From Demequina sediminis (lineage in GTDB: Bacteria > Actinomycetota > Actinomycetes > Actinomycetales > Demequinaceae), in contig NZ_AP027736.1 in the NCBI RefSeq assembly GCF_030296675.1, positions 2,641,400 to 2,705,399 on the forward strand: DNA of 64,000 nucleotides, given 5' to 3'. The number at the start of each line of letters is the position of its first letter. Position 1 is the stretch's first letter. The notes under the pieces were generated by a model, which had not been told where the DNA came from, did not search any database, and saw nothing but the letters and a program-made list of their open reading frames with translations. Positions 1 to 10,000 of the stretch are shown here, in pieces. The position numbers and the translations under genes were made by a program.

Positions 1-381
1 AAGCCGTTCCGGCTCGCCGAGCTGCTCGCGCGCGTGCGCGCGCTGCTGCGCCGTCGCACCGGCTCGGAGTCCGGCGCCGACCTCGAGGCGGCGGGGGTGC
101 GCATCGATGTCGCGGGTCACCGCGCGTACCTCGACGGCGTCGAGCTGCAGCTGAGCAGCAAGGAGTTCGACCTGCTGCACGTGCTCGTCGCGAGCGCGGG
201 CTCCGTGGTCTCGCGCGACACGCTCATGCGCGAGGTGTGGTCGGCGGATCCCGGTGCGCCGTCCAAGACCCTCGATATGCACGTGTCGTGGCTGCGCCGC
301 AAGCTCGGCGACGACGCCGCTCACCCGCACTTCATCACGACGGTGCGCGGGATGGGCTTCCGCTTCGAGACGGGCACCTAA
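1..381 (+). CDS. Response regulator, OmpR family, C-terminal part
   Basis: The window opens inside this gene in frame 1, and 126 residues are visible. It begins with KPF, which fits the conserved receiver lysine followed by the end of the receiver domain. A complete winged-helix (Trans_reg_C) output domain follows, with the characteristic SSKEFDLLHVL, TLDMHVSWLRRKL and TVRGMGFRF segments. It is a DNA-binding transcription factor activated by phosphorylation of the missing N-terminal receiver. The stop at 379-381 lies 8 bases before the start of a histidine kinase, so the two form a two-component operon. The regulon cannot be told from sequence. The family call is secure, but no specific ortholog is recognised. 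Confidence 0.93.
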   Translation, partial: KPFRLAELLARVRALLRRRTGSESGADLEAAGVRIDVAGHRAYLDGVELQLSSKEFDLLHVLVASAGSVVSRDTLMREVWSADPGAPSKTLDMHVSWLRRKLGDDAAHPHFITTVRGMGFRFETGT

Positions 382-389
382 GGGGAGCC

Positions 390-1700
390 GTGCGCCGCCG
401 CGTCCTCGCCGCGACCTTCTCCGCTCTGGCCGTGGCGGTGGTCATGCTCGGCATTCCCCTCGCCGTCGCCGCGGCCCAGATCATCCGTGACGACGCCCTG
501 CGCGACCTCGACCTGCGCGCGAGCACCGCCGCCCGCTCTCTCGAGGTGCGCTACCTCTCGGGCGAGCCGATCACGGCCAGCAACGTCGACTCGTTCGTGA
601 GCGAGCGCCCCGGCGCCCCCGAGTACATCTACGTGCGCCTGCCCGACGGCACGGTGCTGACCGCGGGCGAGGAGCCCTCGCCCGCCTACTCGGAGAGCCA
701 CGCGACCGACTCGGGGATCGTGGTGCTGGCCTACCTGTCGACGTGGGACGTGTACTGGCAGATCGCGCGCGTCGTGGGCCTGGTGCTCGCGAGCGGCTCG
801 GTCGCGATTGTCGCGGGCGCCGCGATGGCGATCTGGCAGGCCAATCGACTCTCCGCCCCGCTCGTGTACCTCGCCGCCTCCGCCGAGCAGATCGGGTCGG
901 GTCAGGTGCGCCCGCGCCTCGAGAGCACGGGCATCGAGGAGATCGACCTGGTGGCCGAGGAGCTTGCCAGGTCGTCGGACCGCATGGCAGCGCGGCTCGC
1001 CACCGAACGCCAGTTCGCGGCCGATGCCTCGCATCAGCTCAGGACGCCGCTCACCGCGCTGTCGATGCGGCTCGAGGAGATCTCCGCGCTCACGCAGCAG
1101 GACGAGGTTCGCGAGGAGGCGGACCGCTCTCTCGAGCAGGTCGAACGCCTGGTGGGGGTCGTGGACGAGCTCCTGGGCCGGTCGCGACGCGCGCTCGGCT
1201 CCGGTACGGAACTCGTGCAGCTCGACGAGGTCTTCGCGCAGCAGCGCGCCGAGTGGGCCGCCGCGTTCACGGGGGCGGGCAGGCGACTCGTGATCGCGCC
1301 CACACACGCGACCGTGTTCGCGACCCCGGGCGGCCTGGCCCAGGCGCTCGCGACGCTCATTGAGAACTCGCTCAAGCACGGCGGCGGCACCACGCGCGTC
1401 ACCGCGCGCGAGTCGGGACAGAACCATGCGGTCGTGATCGAGGTCACGGACGAGGGCGAGGGCGTCCCCGAGTCGATCGCGCCGCGCATCTTCGAGCGCG
1501 AGGTGACCTCGGGCCGCGGCACGGGGCTCGGTCTCGCGCTCGCGCGCGACCTCGTGACCGCCGATGGCGGCAGGCTCGAGCTCGCTCAGCGCGTGCCCGC
1601 CACGTTCGCGGTCTTCCTGCAGGGGGTCCCGCGCATGGTCGAGCTCGAGGAGATCGTCCCCCACGCACAGCAGTCCGAGCGCCGCCGCCGCAGGCGGTGA
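390..1700 (+). CDS. Sensor histidine kinase, HAMP-HisKA-HATPase
   Basis: 436 residues. The GTG start at 390 has an AGGGGAG ribosome binding site at 380-386 that overlaps the preceding stop codon. There is an N-terminal membrane segment (about residues 6-30), a short extracytoplasmic sensor region and a second membrane segment near residues 128-150. A HAMP linker follows, then the HisKA motif FAADASHQLRTPL with the phospho-accepting His near residue 215. The ATPase domain shows the N box (IENSLKHGGG), the G1 box (DEGEGVP) and the G2 box (GRGTGLGLALA). It presumably phosphorylates the regulator encoded just upstream. The signal sensed is unknown; the periplasmic loop has no recognisable domain. 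The C-terminal tail is Arg-rich. Confidence 0.93.
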   Translation: MRRRVLAATFSALAVAVVMLGIPLAVAAAQIIRDDALRDLDLRASTAARSLEVRYLSGEPITASNVDSFVSERPGAPEYIYVRLPDGTVLTAGEEPSPAYSESHATDSGIVVLAYLSTWDVYWQIARVVGLVLASGSVAIVAGAAMAIWQANRLSAPLVYLAASAEQIGSGQVRPRLESTGIEEIDLVAEELARSSDRMAARLATERQFAADASHQLRTPLTALSMRLEEISALTQQDEVREEADRSLEQVERLVGVVDELLGRSRRALGSGTELVQLDEVFAQQRAEWAAAFTGAGRRLVIAPTHATVFATPGGLAQALATLIENSLKHGGGTTRVTARESGQNHAVVIEVTDEGEGVPESIAPRIFEREVTSGRGTGLGLALARDLVTADGGRLELAQRVPATFAVFLQGVPRMVELEEIVPHAQQSERRRRRR

Positions 1701-1704
1701 CCCG

Positions 1705-2211
1705 CTATCGGGGCGAGGTGCGGGGGTCCGCCGCCCCGGCATCGTCCCCCAGTACCGCGGGGGCGGGCGCCTCGAAGACGAACAGGCTGTAGCCGACGTA
1801 GCGCGCGATCGTGCCGAGCGCGATGCCCACGAGCGAGGCGACGTTGTCCGCGAGCAGGCTCGTGAGTCCCCAGCCGTGGTGGCTCAGCGCGACCGTGCCC
1901 GCCTCGATGATCAGGGCGGCGCCGTTGACGAGGCCGAAGAGCACGAGTTCGCGGGCCGGGCGGTGGCGGCCGCGCCCGCGGTACGTCCACTCGCGGTGGG
2001 CCACCCACGCGAACAGGATCGACGCGGCGGTCGCGATGACCTTGGCCGTCACCACGCGGTCGTCGTCGCCCGCGACGGTCGCGTCCGGGGCGAGCGGGCC
2101 CAGCCGCAACAGGTTGAACACACCCAGGTTGACGACGATCCCGGCCACGCCGACGATGCCGAAGCGTGTGAGTTCACCGACCCGCGCGCGCACCCATCCG
2201 ACCACCGTCAC
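1705..2211 (-). CDS. GtrA family membrane protein
   Basis: About 168 residues with four predicted membrane helices and the GtrA pattern (LTRFGIVGVAGIVVNLGVFNLL near the N-terminus, WTYRGRGR in the cytoplasmic loop). GtrA-type proteins are thought to help move lipid-linked sugars across the membrane. The start is uncertain. An in-frame ATG at 2247 would overlap the purK start codon on the other strand, so the GTG at 2211 was preferred. The gene converges on the histidine kinase (stop codons 5 bases apart) and is divergent from purK. Its C-terminal tail contains one copy of the dispersed GGCATCGTCC element, read on the coding strand as Gly-Asp-Asp-Ala. Confidence 0.8.
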   Translation of the reverse strand: MTVVGWVRARVGELTRFGIVGVAGIVVNLGVFNLLRLGPLAPDATVAGDDDRVVTAKVIATAASILFAWVAHREWTYRGRGRHRPARELVLFGLVNGAALIIEAGTVALSHHGWGLTSLLADNVASLVGIALGTIARYVGYSLFVFEAPAPAVLGDDAGAADPRTSPR

Positions 2212-2245
2212 GAGTGACGAGCCTAGCCCCCGGTAGTTTGGTGCC

Positions 2246-3388
2246 ATGACCCCGATCGTCGCCGTCATCGGCGGAGGCCAACTCGCGCGCATGATGGCCG
2301 CTCCCGCCACCGCACTCGGCATCACCCTCCGCGTCCTCGTCGAGTCCAGCGAGGCCGCCGCGGCGTTGCCCGCTCACGAGACCGTGGTGGGCCTTCCCAC
2401 GGACCCCGACGCGGTGGCCCGCCTGTTGGCCCACCCCCGCCCCGCCGCCCTCACGTGGGAGCACGAGCACATCCCGGCCGAGGTCTTCGACGCCGCGGCC
2501 GCCGCCGGCGTGCCCGCGCGGCCGGGTCTCCACGCACTGCTGTACGCGCAGGACAAGATTGAGATGCGGGCCCGCATGGATGCGCTCGCGCTTCCCAACC
2601 CCGCATGGGCGCATGTCGAGACCGAGGACGAGGTCGAGGCCTTCCTCGCCGTCCACGGCGGCGCGGGCGTGCTCAAGACCGCGCGCGGTGGCTACGACGG
2701 CAAGGGAGTGAGGGTGATCGGCTCACCCGGCGAGGCCACCGACTGGCTCCGCGCGGCGGCCGACGGCGGCCCGCGCGTGCTCATCGAGGAGAAGGTGCCG
2801 TTCGATCGCGAGCTCGCGGTCCTCGTGGCGCGCCGGCCCTCGGGCGAGCTGCGGGCGTGGCCCACGGTCGAGTCGATCCAGCGCGCCGGGGTGTGCTCCG
2901 AGGTCATCGCTCCCGCCCCCGACCTGCACGGGGCCGTCGCGGACGAGGCCGCCAGGATCGCGTCCGAGATCGCCCACGGCCTCGACGTGACCGGGGTGCT
3001 GGCCGTCGAGATGTTCGTCGCCGGCGACCGCATCCTCATCAACGAGCTCGCGATGCGGCCCCACAACTCGGGTCACTGGACCATCGACGGGTCCCGCACG
3101 AGCCAGTTCGAGCAGCACCTGCGTGCCGTGCTCGACCTGCCGCTCGGAGACACCACCCCCACGGCGCCGTGGACCGTCATGGCGAACGTGCTGGGCGGGG
3201 CGCGCATCGCGCTCGCGAGCGCTCTCGCGGAGGTCGACGATGCCGGGGCGAAGATCCAGTTGTACGGCAAGGGGGTGCGGGCCGGGCGCAAGGTCGGCCA
3301 CGTGAACGTGTCCGCTGGCACCCGCGAGGAGGCCTACGCGAGGGCCGTCGCGGCCGCCGCTATCGTGAGGGACGGAGGTGGCGCATGA
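2246..3388 (+). CDS. purK: N5-carboxyaminoimidazole ribonucleotide synthase
   Basis: 380 residues, normal family length. PurK uses ATP and bicarbonate to carboxylate aminoimidazole ribonucleotide in purine synthesis. It has an N-terminal preATP-grasp fold ([17 protein letters not shown]) and an ATP-grasp core with the ATP-binding stretch [16 protein letters not shown]. The catalytic and Mg-binding segment [15 protein letters not shown] is present, followed by [21 protein letters not shown] -10 hexamer at 2234-2239 ends 6 bases before the ATG, and no Shine-Dalgarno sequence is present, so the mRNA is probably leaderless. The gene overlaps purE by 4 bases (ATGA), so the two are translationally coupled. 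Confidence 0.97.
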   Translation: MTPIVAVIGGGQLARMMAAPATALGITLRVLVESSEAAAALPAHETVVGLPTDPDAVARLLAHPRPAALTWEHEHIPAEVFDAAAAAGVPARPGLHALLYAQDKIEMRARMDALALPNPAWAHVETEDEVEAFLAVHGGAGVLKTARGGYDGKGVRVIGSPGEATDWLRAAADGGPRVLIEEKVPFDRELAVLVARRPSGELRAWPTVESIQRAGVCSEVIAPAPDLHGAVADEAARIASEIAHGLDVTGVLAVEMFVAGDRILINELAMRPHNSGHWTIDGSRTSQFEQHLRAVLDLPLGDTTPTAPWTVMANVLGGARIALASALAEVDDAGAKIQLYGKGVRAGRKVGHVNVSAGTREEAYARAVAAAAIVRDGGGA

Positions 3389-3888
3389 GCGCGATTCGAG
3401 TGGGGTTGGTCATGGGGTCGGACTCCGATTGGCCCACGATGCAGGCGGCGGGCGAGGCGCTCGCCGAGTTCGGCATCGGATACGAGAAGGACGTGGTGTC
3501 CGCGCACCGCATGCCCGAGCAGATGATCGCGTACGGCCGTGAGGCCGAGTCGCGCGGGCTCGCGGTGATCATCGCCGGCGCGGGCGGCGCCGCCCACCTT
3601 CCCGGCATGCTGGCGTCCGTGACGACGCTGCCGGTGATCGGCGTGCCCGTGCCCCTGAAGCACCTCGACGGTATGGACTCGCTGCTGTCGATCGTCCAGA
3701 TGCCGGCGGGCGTGCCCGTCGCCACTGTGTCGATCGGGGGAGCGCGCAACGCCGGGTTGCTGGCGGCGCGCATCCTGGGTGCGGGAGAGGGCGACGAGGC
3801 CGCGCGGATCCGCGCGCGCATGGAGGCCTTCCAGGACGAGCTCCGCGAGGTCGCCTACGCGAAGGGCGAGGCGCTCCGCCGGGCTTGA
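3385..3888 (+). CDS. purE: 5-(carboxyamino)imidazole ribonucleotide mutase
   Basis: 167 residues, class I PurE. It moves the carboxyl group from N5 to C4 of the imidazole ring, using the product of PurK. Diagnostic segments are [10 protein letters not shown] at the N-terminus, SAHRMPE with the catalytic His, and the glycine-rich loop [15 protein letters not shown]. The start ATG overlaps the purK stop, and a GGAGGTG ribosome binding site sits at 3374-3380 inside purK. After the stop, the 82-base gap before the convergent LCP gene holds one GGCATCGTCCC element (3934-3944) and no obvious strong terminator. Confidence 0.97.
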   Translation: MSAIRVGLVMGSDSDWPTMQAAGEALAEFGIGYEKDVVSAHRMPEQMIAYGREAESRGLAVIIAGAGGAAHLPGMLASVTTLPVIGVPVPLKHLDGMDSLLSIVQMPAGVPVATVSIGGARNAGLLAARILGAGEGDEAARIRARMEAFQDELREVAYAKGEALRRA

Positions 3889-3970
3889 CGCGGGAAGCCT
3901 GACACAGGAGGTCTGGCACGCGAAGCCGGCCGCGGCATCGTCCCGATGACCGGCCTCCGCGCGCCGCGTG

Positions 3971-5217
3971 CTACGGCAGCACGCAGCTGTCGAGAATCTC
4001 GTCCTCGGTCTCGCGCTCGGGGCTGGGCGACACCGAGGGCGTCGCGGAACCCGAGGCGGTGGGGGTCGGTGCGGCCGAGGACGACGGGTCGGGCGAGGCG
4101 CTGGGGTCCGTGGTGGGCTCGAGCAGCGCGGGGTTGATGGTCTCGTCGGCCTTGAGCGATGCCCACATCTCGGCGGCATCGGGCTCGGTCCACAGCACGT
4201 CGCCGCTCGAGTCGCCCGCATACTCCCACGGCACCGTCGTCATGTAGAGGTTCGCGGTGTCGAAGTTGCGCAGGCTCCACGCGAGTCCCAGCAGGTAGTG
4301 GGAGTCGCCGAATTCGGGGTCCATCGTGAGCGACTCCGCAAGGGCCGTGATGAACTCGGTGCCCTTGGTGGCGTCCGTGAGCAGGTTGAGGCCCAGCGCC
4401 TTGCGCGCCATGTTGGTGAGCAACTCCTGCTGGCGCTCGATGCGCATGAGGTCGGTGCCGTCGCCCAGTCCCTCGCCGGTGCGGGCGCGGGCCCACGCGA
4501 GCGCCGTGGTGCCGTCGAGCACCTGCGCGCCCGCCTCGAGGTCGAGGTTCGCCTTCGAGGAGCTGACGTCGTTCGGGATACACATGGGCACGCCGTCGAG
4601 CGCGTCGACCATGTTGACGAAGCCGGAGAAGTCGACCACGGCATAGTGGTCGATGAGGATGCCCGTGAGGTCGTACAGCGTCGTCGCGACGCATGCCGCG
4701 GCCTCCGCGACGTTGCCGTTCTGGCCGCCGTTGGCGAACGCGATGTTGAACTTGCCCGTCCACCCCCGCACGGTCGAGCCGTCGAGCATCTGGCAGTCGG
4801 AGATCGCGACGCGCGAGTCGCGCGGGATCGACACCATCTCGACGCGCGAGCGGTCGGCCGAGACGTGCATGACGATCGTGGTGTCGTTGCGCATGCCGTC
4901 GACCGAGTCGTGGCTGAGGTCCGAGTTCTCGCCCAGGCGCGTGTCGGACCCCATGAGCAGGATGTTGAGCGCCTTGCCCGCCGAGGCATCCTCGGGGTCG
5001 CCTCCGGCTCGGGGGTGTGCGACGGCAGCAGGCCGCTGATGTCCTGCGTCGTGAAGCTGTTGTCGATCCGGTTGAGGCTGGTCTCGACGAACACGAGCCC
5101 GAAGCCGGCGGCCGCCGCGAGGACGCCCAGCACCGCGCCGACCGCACGACGCGACGGGATGCGGGTGGCGTGGCGCAGGCGGCGACGGCTGCGAGGGTCG
5201 GTGACCTCGACGGTCAT
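3971..5217 (-). CDS. LCP (LytR-CpsA-Psr) family protein, frameshifted
   Basis: Intended product about 415 residues. The N-terminal part from ATG 5217 (MTVEVTDPRSRRR) is basic, followed by a membrane anchor near residues 25-45. The LCP catalytic domain follows, with NILLMGSDTR, the arginine motif VSIPRDSRV, and the DHYAVVDFSGFV and ALAWARAR segments. A Ser/Thr/Pro-rich tail ends in CVLP. LCP enzymes attach undecaprenyl-linked glycopolymers to peptidoglycan at the outer face of the membrane. The two halves lie in different frames; one extra C at 5001-5002 restores HTPEPEGDPEDAS, so a sequence error is likely. An AGGAG ribosome binding site is suitably placed. The gene lies directly downstream of a paralogous LCP gene, 88 bases away. 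Confidence 0.88.
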
Positions 5218-5305
5218 ACATGCTCCTGGGCTCGGCGTGCGCGCGCACGCGTGTCGGTACTGGCGACCCAACGCACGCGGGGCGTCGCGCGTTCCCTCCG
5301 TCGCG

Positions 5306-6517
5306 TCAGCGGCACGCGTCGAGCAGGGACTCCGGTCCGGCGGGGGACGGGGTGACGGCGGGCTCTGCTGTCGCGGAGGCGGTCGGCTCGGAGGGCTGCT
5401 CGTCCTTCTTGCCGTCGTCCCACGTCGAACTCGAGTCACCCTCAACCGTGACGGAGATGGGTCGGTCGTTGCGGATATCGTCCCACATCTGTTCCGCGTC
5501 GGGCAGAATCTCGACGTTGAGCCGGTCCTCGGTGTACGCCCACGGCACGGTCTCGAAGCGCACCGCGCCGAGGTCGAGGTTGCGCAGGCTGTAGGCGAGG
5601 CCCAGGAGATAGGACGTGTCGGCGAGGCCCGGGTCCATGGTCAGCGACTCCGCCGCGGCGCGCAGGAAGTGGGTGAGTTCGCCCACGTCGGTGAGCAGAT
5701 TCTTCGACAGCGCCGTCGCCGCCACCTGCTCGAGGAGCTGCTGCTGTCGCGTGATGCGTTGGAGATCGGAGCCCGAGACCCCGCCCTGCTCCGCTGTGCG
5801 CAGCCGAGCGTACGCGAGGGCGGTCTTGCCGTCGAGCGTCTGGGGCCCGGCCGCAAGGTCGAGGTGTGCCTTCTCGGAGACCAGCCGCTCGGGGATACAC
5901 ATCGGCACGCCGCCGAGCGCGTTGACCATGCCAACGAAGCCCGTGAAGTCGACTACCGCGTAGTGGTCGATGTAGACGCCCGACAGTTGCTCGACGGTCT
6001 TGATCGAGCACGCCGCCGCCTCCGCGGCGTTGCCGCGCAGTCCTCCATTCGCGAAGGCGGTGTTGAAGTCGCCGTAGCCGCCAGGGACGGTGTCGCCGTC
6101 GAGGTACGCACACTCGGGGATGTCGACCTGCGCATCGCGCGGGATGGACACTGCCTCGACGCGCGTGCGGTCGGCGGAGATGTGGACGAGCAGCGTCGTG
6201 TCGTTGCGCATGCCCTCGACGACGCCGCCGCCGTCGATGTTGCCGTTCGCGCCGTCGCGCGCGTCCGAGCCCATGAGCAGCAGGTTGACGGCCTCGCCAG
6301 CGTCCGAGTCGACGGGCCGGTCGGGCCGCTCGCCCACGAGCGACTCGAACTCCTGCGAGTTCGCGCTGAGGGCGCCGCCCACCTGATCGACCACGGTATT
6401 GCCGTACACGAGCGTGAATCCCAGCACCGCGACGATCACGAGCGTCGCAATCCAGATCACGCGCTGCATGAGCCCCGGCCGCGCGTGGCGAGCCTGCGGC
6501 ACGCTCGTGTCCGTCAT
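5306..6517 (-). CDS. LCP (LytR-CpsA-Psr) family protein
   Basis: 403 residues, intact paralog of the neighbouring LCP protein. A short cytoplasmic N-terminus precedes a membrane anchor at about residues 19-40. The catalytic domain carries NLLLMGSDARDG, VSIPRDAQV, DHYAVVDFTGFVGMVNALGGV and TALAYARLRTAE. The tail is Ser/Pro/Thr-rich and ends in a Cys (LLDACR), as does the paralog, so the terminal cysteine may be structural. The role is transfer of cell-wall polymers to peptidoglycan. The ATG at 6517 has a GGGGGA ribosome binding site, and a TAGAAT -10 box lies on the minus strand at 6545-6550. Tandem LCP genes are common in actinobacteria that make several wall glycopolymers. Confidence 0.93.
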   Translation of the reverse strand: MTDTSVPQARHARPGLMQRVIWIATLVIVAVLGFTLVYGNTVVDQVGGALSANSQEFESLVGERPDRPVDSDAGEAVNLLLMGSDARDGANGNIDGGGVVEGMRNDTTLLVHISADRTRVEAVSIPRDAQVDIPECAYLDGDTVPGGYGDFNTAFANGGLRGNAAEAAACSIKTVEQLSGVYIDHYAVVDFTGFVGMVNALGGVPMCIPERLVSEKAHLDLAAGPQTLDGKTALAYARLRTAEQGGVSGSDLQRITRQQQLLEQVAATALSKNLLTDVGELTHFLRAAAESLTMDPGLADTSYLLGLAYSLRNLDLGAVRFETVPWAYTEDRLNVEILPDAEQMWDDIRNDRPISVTVEGDSSSTWDDGKKDEQPSEPTASATAEPAVTPSPAGPESLLDACR

Positions 6518-6591
6518 CCATCCCCCAGGGCTTGTCGTAGCCGCATTCTAGGGCGGGGACGATGCGCCGGCGGTGAGGCGCGGGCCGCGTC

Positions 6592-6645
6592 GGGCGGCCC
6601 GTGGGCCGCCCCGTGGCGCCGACACGCCCGGTCGCGCGTGTCGGC
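6592..6645. promoter_or_regulatory. Two hairpins between LCP gene and whiB
   Basis: Two inverted repeats lie upstream of whiB. The first has arms GGGCGGCCC and GGGCCGCCC at 6592-6611 with a 2-base spacer. The second has arms GCCGACACG (6618-6626) and CGTGTCGGC (6637-6645) with a 10-base loop. Neither is followed by a T tract. They may insulate the divergent lcp and whiB promoters or form part of a regulatory region. Function is inferred only from structure. Confidence 0.35.
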
Positions 6646-6672
6646 ACTTGCGTGGGATACGCCACACTCGAC

Positions 6673-6701
6673 TTGACGCGTGGTGATTACACGGCTGTAA
6701 T
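6673..6701 (+). promoter_or_regulatory. whiB promoter with palindrome over the -10 box
   Basis: The -35 TTGACG (6673-6678) and -10 TGTAAT (6696-6701) are separated by exactly 17 bases, close to the vegetative sigma consensus and unusually good for this GC-rich window. The palindrome ATTACA-CGGC-TGTAAT (6686-6701) has its right arm on the -10 box, which is where a repressor operator would sit. The expected transcript has a leader of about 35 bases carrying GGAGG at 6733-6737. Confidence 0.7.
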
Positions 6702-6745
6702 TCCTTGTGACGGGTTTCATCTCGTCGCGATCGGAGGTGGGGACC

Positions 6746-7066
6746 GTGTGGAATATCTACGACGGCTCAGTGCCCTCGGACGCAGGCAAGCCGGCATCGA
6801 CACTGGCGTCGGTGGTGGACATCTTCGGCGGTACCGATGATGACGGACCGCTGGGGTGGCAAGAGCGCGCGCTGTGCGCTCAGACCGACCCGGAGGCGTT
6901 CTTCCCTGAAAAGGGTGGCTCAACGCGCGAGGCCAAGAAGGTGTGCGGGTCGTGTGACGTGCGCTCAGAGTGCCTCGACTACGCGCTGGAGAACGACGAG
7001 CGATTCGGTATCTGGGGCGGGCTGTCGGAGCGCGAGCGCCGCAAACTCAAGCGGCGCGCGGTCTAG
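6746..7066 (+). CDS. whiB: WhiB-family iron-sulfur transcriptional regulator (WhiB2/WhmD type)
   Basis: 106 residues from the GTG at 6746, which is 8 bases after GGAGG (6733-6737); an upstream in-frame ATG at 6707 lies too close to the promoter to be likely. Four cysteines (about residues 44, 67, 70 and 76) give the C-x22-C-x2-C-x5-C ligand set of a redox-sensitive [4Fe-4S] cluster. The hallmark GIWGGLSERERRKLKR turn and basic tail follow. The core FFPEKGGSTREAKKVC matches the WhiB/WhiB2 (WhmD) group, which controls septation and cell division. In mycobacteria the same gene sits near DUF3499 and manB, as here. The ortholog call rests on remembered family sequences. Confidence 0.92.
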   Translation: MWNIYDGSVPSDAGKPASTLASVVDIFGGTDDDGPLGWQERALCAQTDPEAFFPEKGGSTREAKKVCGSCDVRSECLDYALENDERFGIWGGLSERERRKLKRRAV

Positions 7067-7090
7067 CCGGAAAGCCTGCGTGGGAGCACG

Positions 7091-10000
7091 ATGAGCCTTG
7101 CGCGCCTGCTGGTGCGCGCGATCGTGGTCTCCGACACGCGTTCCGAGCGCCTTCCCGACGTCCTCGCGGCTGTCGCGGCTCAGACGCAGCGGCCCGATCT
7201 TTTGCACGTCGTGCTGCCCGCTGACGCCGAGCGACCGCGCACCCCCGAGGGACTCGAGATCGACTGGGTCGTGGGAGGACGCACGTACGCCGAGGGCGTC
7301 GACGCCGTGTTGGCGGCGCATCCGAGTCACCCCCACGAGTACGTGTGGCTGCTTCACGATGACTCCGCACCCCTGCCCGACGCGCTCGCGCGTCTGGCCG
7401 CGACGGCCAAGAAGCGCACCGCGGCCGCGGTGGTCGCGCCGGCGCAGGTGAGGTGGGACGACGTCAGCCGCCTGGTCGGCCTGGGCGTCACGACGACCGT
7501 GATCGGTGCCCGGCGCATCGACCTGGTGGACGAGGACGACATCAACCAGGGCCAGTACGACGAGCGCGACGACGTCCTGGCGGCATCGCTCGCCGCGGCG
7601 CTCGTGCGTCGCGACGCTTGGGAGCGGCTGGGCGGGCTTGAGCCCGCGTATCGCGGCTTTGGCGACAGCCTCCACTTCTGCCGGCTCGCGTGGCGCTCGG
7701 GCTACGACGTCGTGATCGTCCCCGCGGCGAAGGTGCGGCACGCTCAGGAGTCCCTCACGGGCGAACGCGGCGGCGCGCTGCGTGGTCGTGCGCGCGCATA
7801 CGGCGCGGGTCGGACGGGCGAGTGGATCCACGCGCTGTCGTGGTCGCCGGCGATTGCCGTTCCCTTCCTTGTCGTGTGGAGCTTCCTCTCCGCCGCGCTG
7901 CGCGCCGTGCTTCGCGTCGCGCAGAACGAGTCGCGGATGGTCGGCGCGGACCTCGCGGTGCCGTGGCGGGTGCTGACCCGCCTCCCTCGGCTACCCGGCA
8001 TCCGTGCGCGCATCCGTCGGACGGTGACCAGGCCGCGCGCGGTCGTGCGCCCCTTCCTCGTCGGTGCCCGCGCCGTCGCCTCGCACGTGCGCTCGCGAGA
8101 GATGCGTGCCTACGACAGGTGGCGGGCGCAGTCCGCGCCGTCAGACATGGTCCGCGCCGAGCTGGCCGAGGCGGCGATCCGCCGCCGTACGGGACTCGCG
8201 GCGCTCGCTCTCGCCGCGATCGCGGCCTCGGTCGCGCTGCACGGCACGTGGCTCACCGCGCTGGGTTCGGGGCGCATGCTCGTGGGCGAGGCGCTGGGCG
8301 CCACGAATGTCTCCCTCGCGGCGCTGTGGGAGCGCACGTGGTCGGGATGGGATCCGAGCGGATTCGGATCACCCGCTCTCGACGGCGCCTTCAGTGCGAT
8401 GCTGCTGCCCGCCGCCGTCCTACCGGGCGGCGTGCGGGTCTGGGTCGGCCTGGTGCTTGGCCTTGGCGTCGCGATCGCGGTCGTGTCCGCGTGGTGGGCG
8501 CTGGGAGCGGCGACGCGGTCGGTGTGGGCGCGTGCGCTTGGCGCGCTCGCCTATGGGCTGTGGCCGCTGCACCTCCAGGCCATCTCGGATGGTCGCCTCG
8601 GAGCGGTGATCGCGCACCTCATGCTCCCGTGGTTCGCCCTGGGACTCGCGCGCGCCGCGGGCTGGCATCGGGGTGAGGCGGTCGGCGGCGGCGAGGAGTT
8701 CCCCGCGCGCCGGCACGCGAGTCCGAGCGCCGCGATGGGGGCGGCATTCTCCGCGGCGGTCATCGTGACCGCCGCGCCGGCCCTGCTCGTGCCGCTCGTC
8801 GTGATCCTCGCGGCGGCGGGCGCCGTCGCGGGCCGTGCGCGCTGGCGCGTGTGGTCCGCCGCCGTGCCCGCGCTCGTGGTCTCTGCGCCGGCGCTGGTCG
8901 CCGCCTGGCACGCCGGCGTCGTGTCCCGCGACGCGTGGGCGATCCTCGCGCGCGAAAATGGACCCGCTCTCGCCGCGGAGAGCGTCGAGCCGTGGCGGCT
9001 CGTGCTCGGCCTGACGGGCGAGACCGCCCTGACTCCCGGCCTGCCCGACGCCGCCGCGACCCTCGCCGCGAGTGCGGTGGGAATCGGCATCGTCGCCGCG
9101 GCCGCGCTCGCCGCTCTCTCGGGTCGCGCCCCGTGGGCCGTCGCAGGTGGGTTGCTGACCGCGGCTCTCGGCGTGCTGGCGGCCGCCGCCTCGCAGGCGA
9201 CCGTCGTCGTCGCGGCCGACGGGGCGGGTCAGGCGGCCGCCAACGGCTTCGCGGGACCGGGCACGTCTCTTGCCGCCGCCGGCCTCATCGCCGCCGCCGC
9301 CGCGGCATCGTCCCGACTCTGGGCCGGCAGCACCGGACCCCGTCGGACCGCGGTTCGCCTCGTGTCGTCGCTTGTGGTCACCGCGTTCGCCGCAACCCTG
9401 GTCTGCGTCGTCGTGGTCGAGGCGTGGCCGACCCGGCCCGAGCGAGGCGATGTCCACCCCTCCGACGCCACGGTGCTGCCGCTGGTCGCTGAGCTCGAAC
9501 AGGAGCTGGCGACGCGCCAGCGCGCGCTCGTGCTGACCGATACCGAGGCAGGCGTCGACTACGCGGTGCTCGAGCGCGCGGGCACGGTGACCCTCACGGG
9601 GCGGGCGCAGCGCGACGCGGAAGGTGCCGCGCTCGCGGGCTCCGGCACGCCCGCCGTGACCCCCGAGACACTCGCGCCGGTAGTCGCGACGATGGCCGGG
9701 GCGGGCACGGGGGCCGAGGAGCGGCTCGTGACGTGGGGCATCGGAGTCGTGGTCGCGGCCCCCGAGTCCCCGATGATCGCGGGGGCGTTGGCCCAGATTC
9801 CCGGCCTTCACCTCATCGGTGCGAGCGAGTACGGCACGACCTTCCGCGTCGAGCCCGAGGAGGACACCGTGGTCGCGCGTGCGTGGATCGAGTCGTCCGG
9901 GGCGGAAACCGTCACGCTGGAATCCGACTCGCGATCGGGTTCCACCCGCGACGCTGGCGGCGCGGGCGGGACGCTCGTCATCGCCGCGGCCGCCGACCCC

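Noticed and set aside
5218..5305. A separate gene in the gap between the LCP genes
   Set aside because: Only short shadow frames are present; the gap holds a ribosome binding site for the downstream gene and no conserved protein.
3968..6676. A 902-codon plus-strand open frame across the two LCP genes
   Set aside because: It reads the complement of the LCP coding sequence, has no ribosome binding site, and no recognised domain; it is a high-GC shadow.
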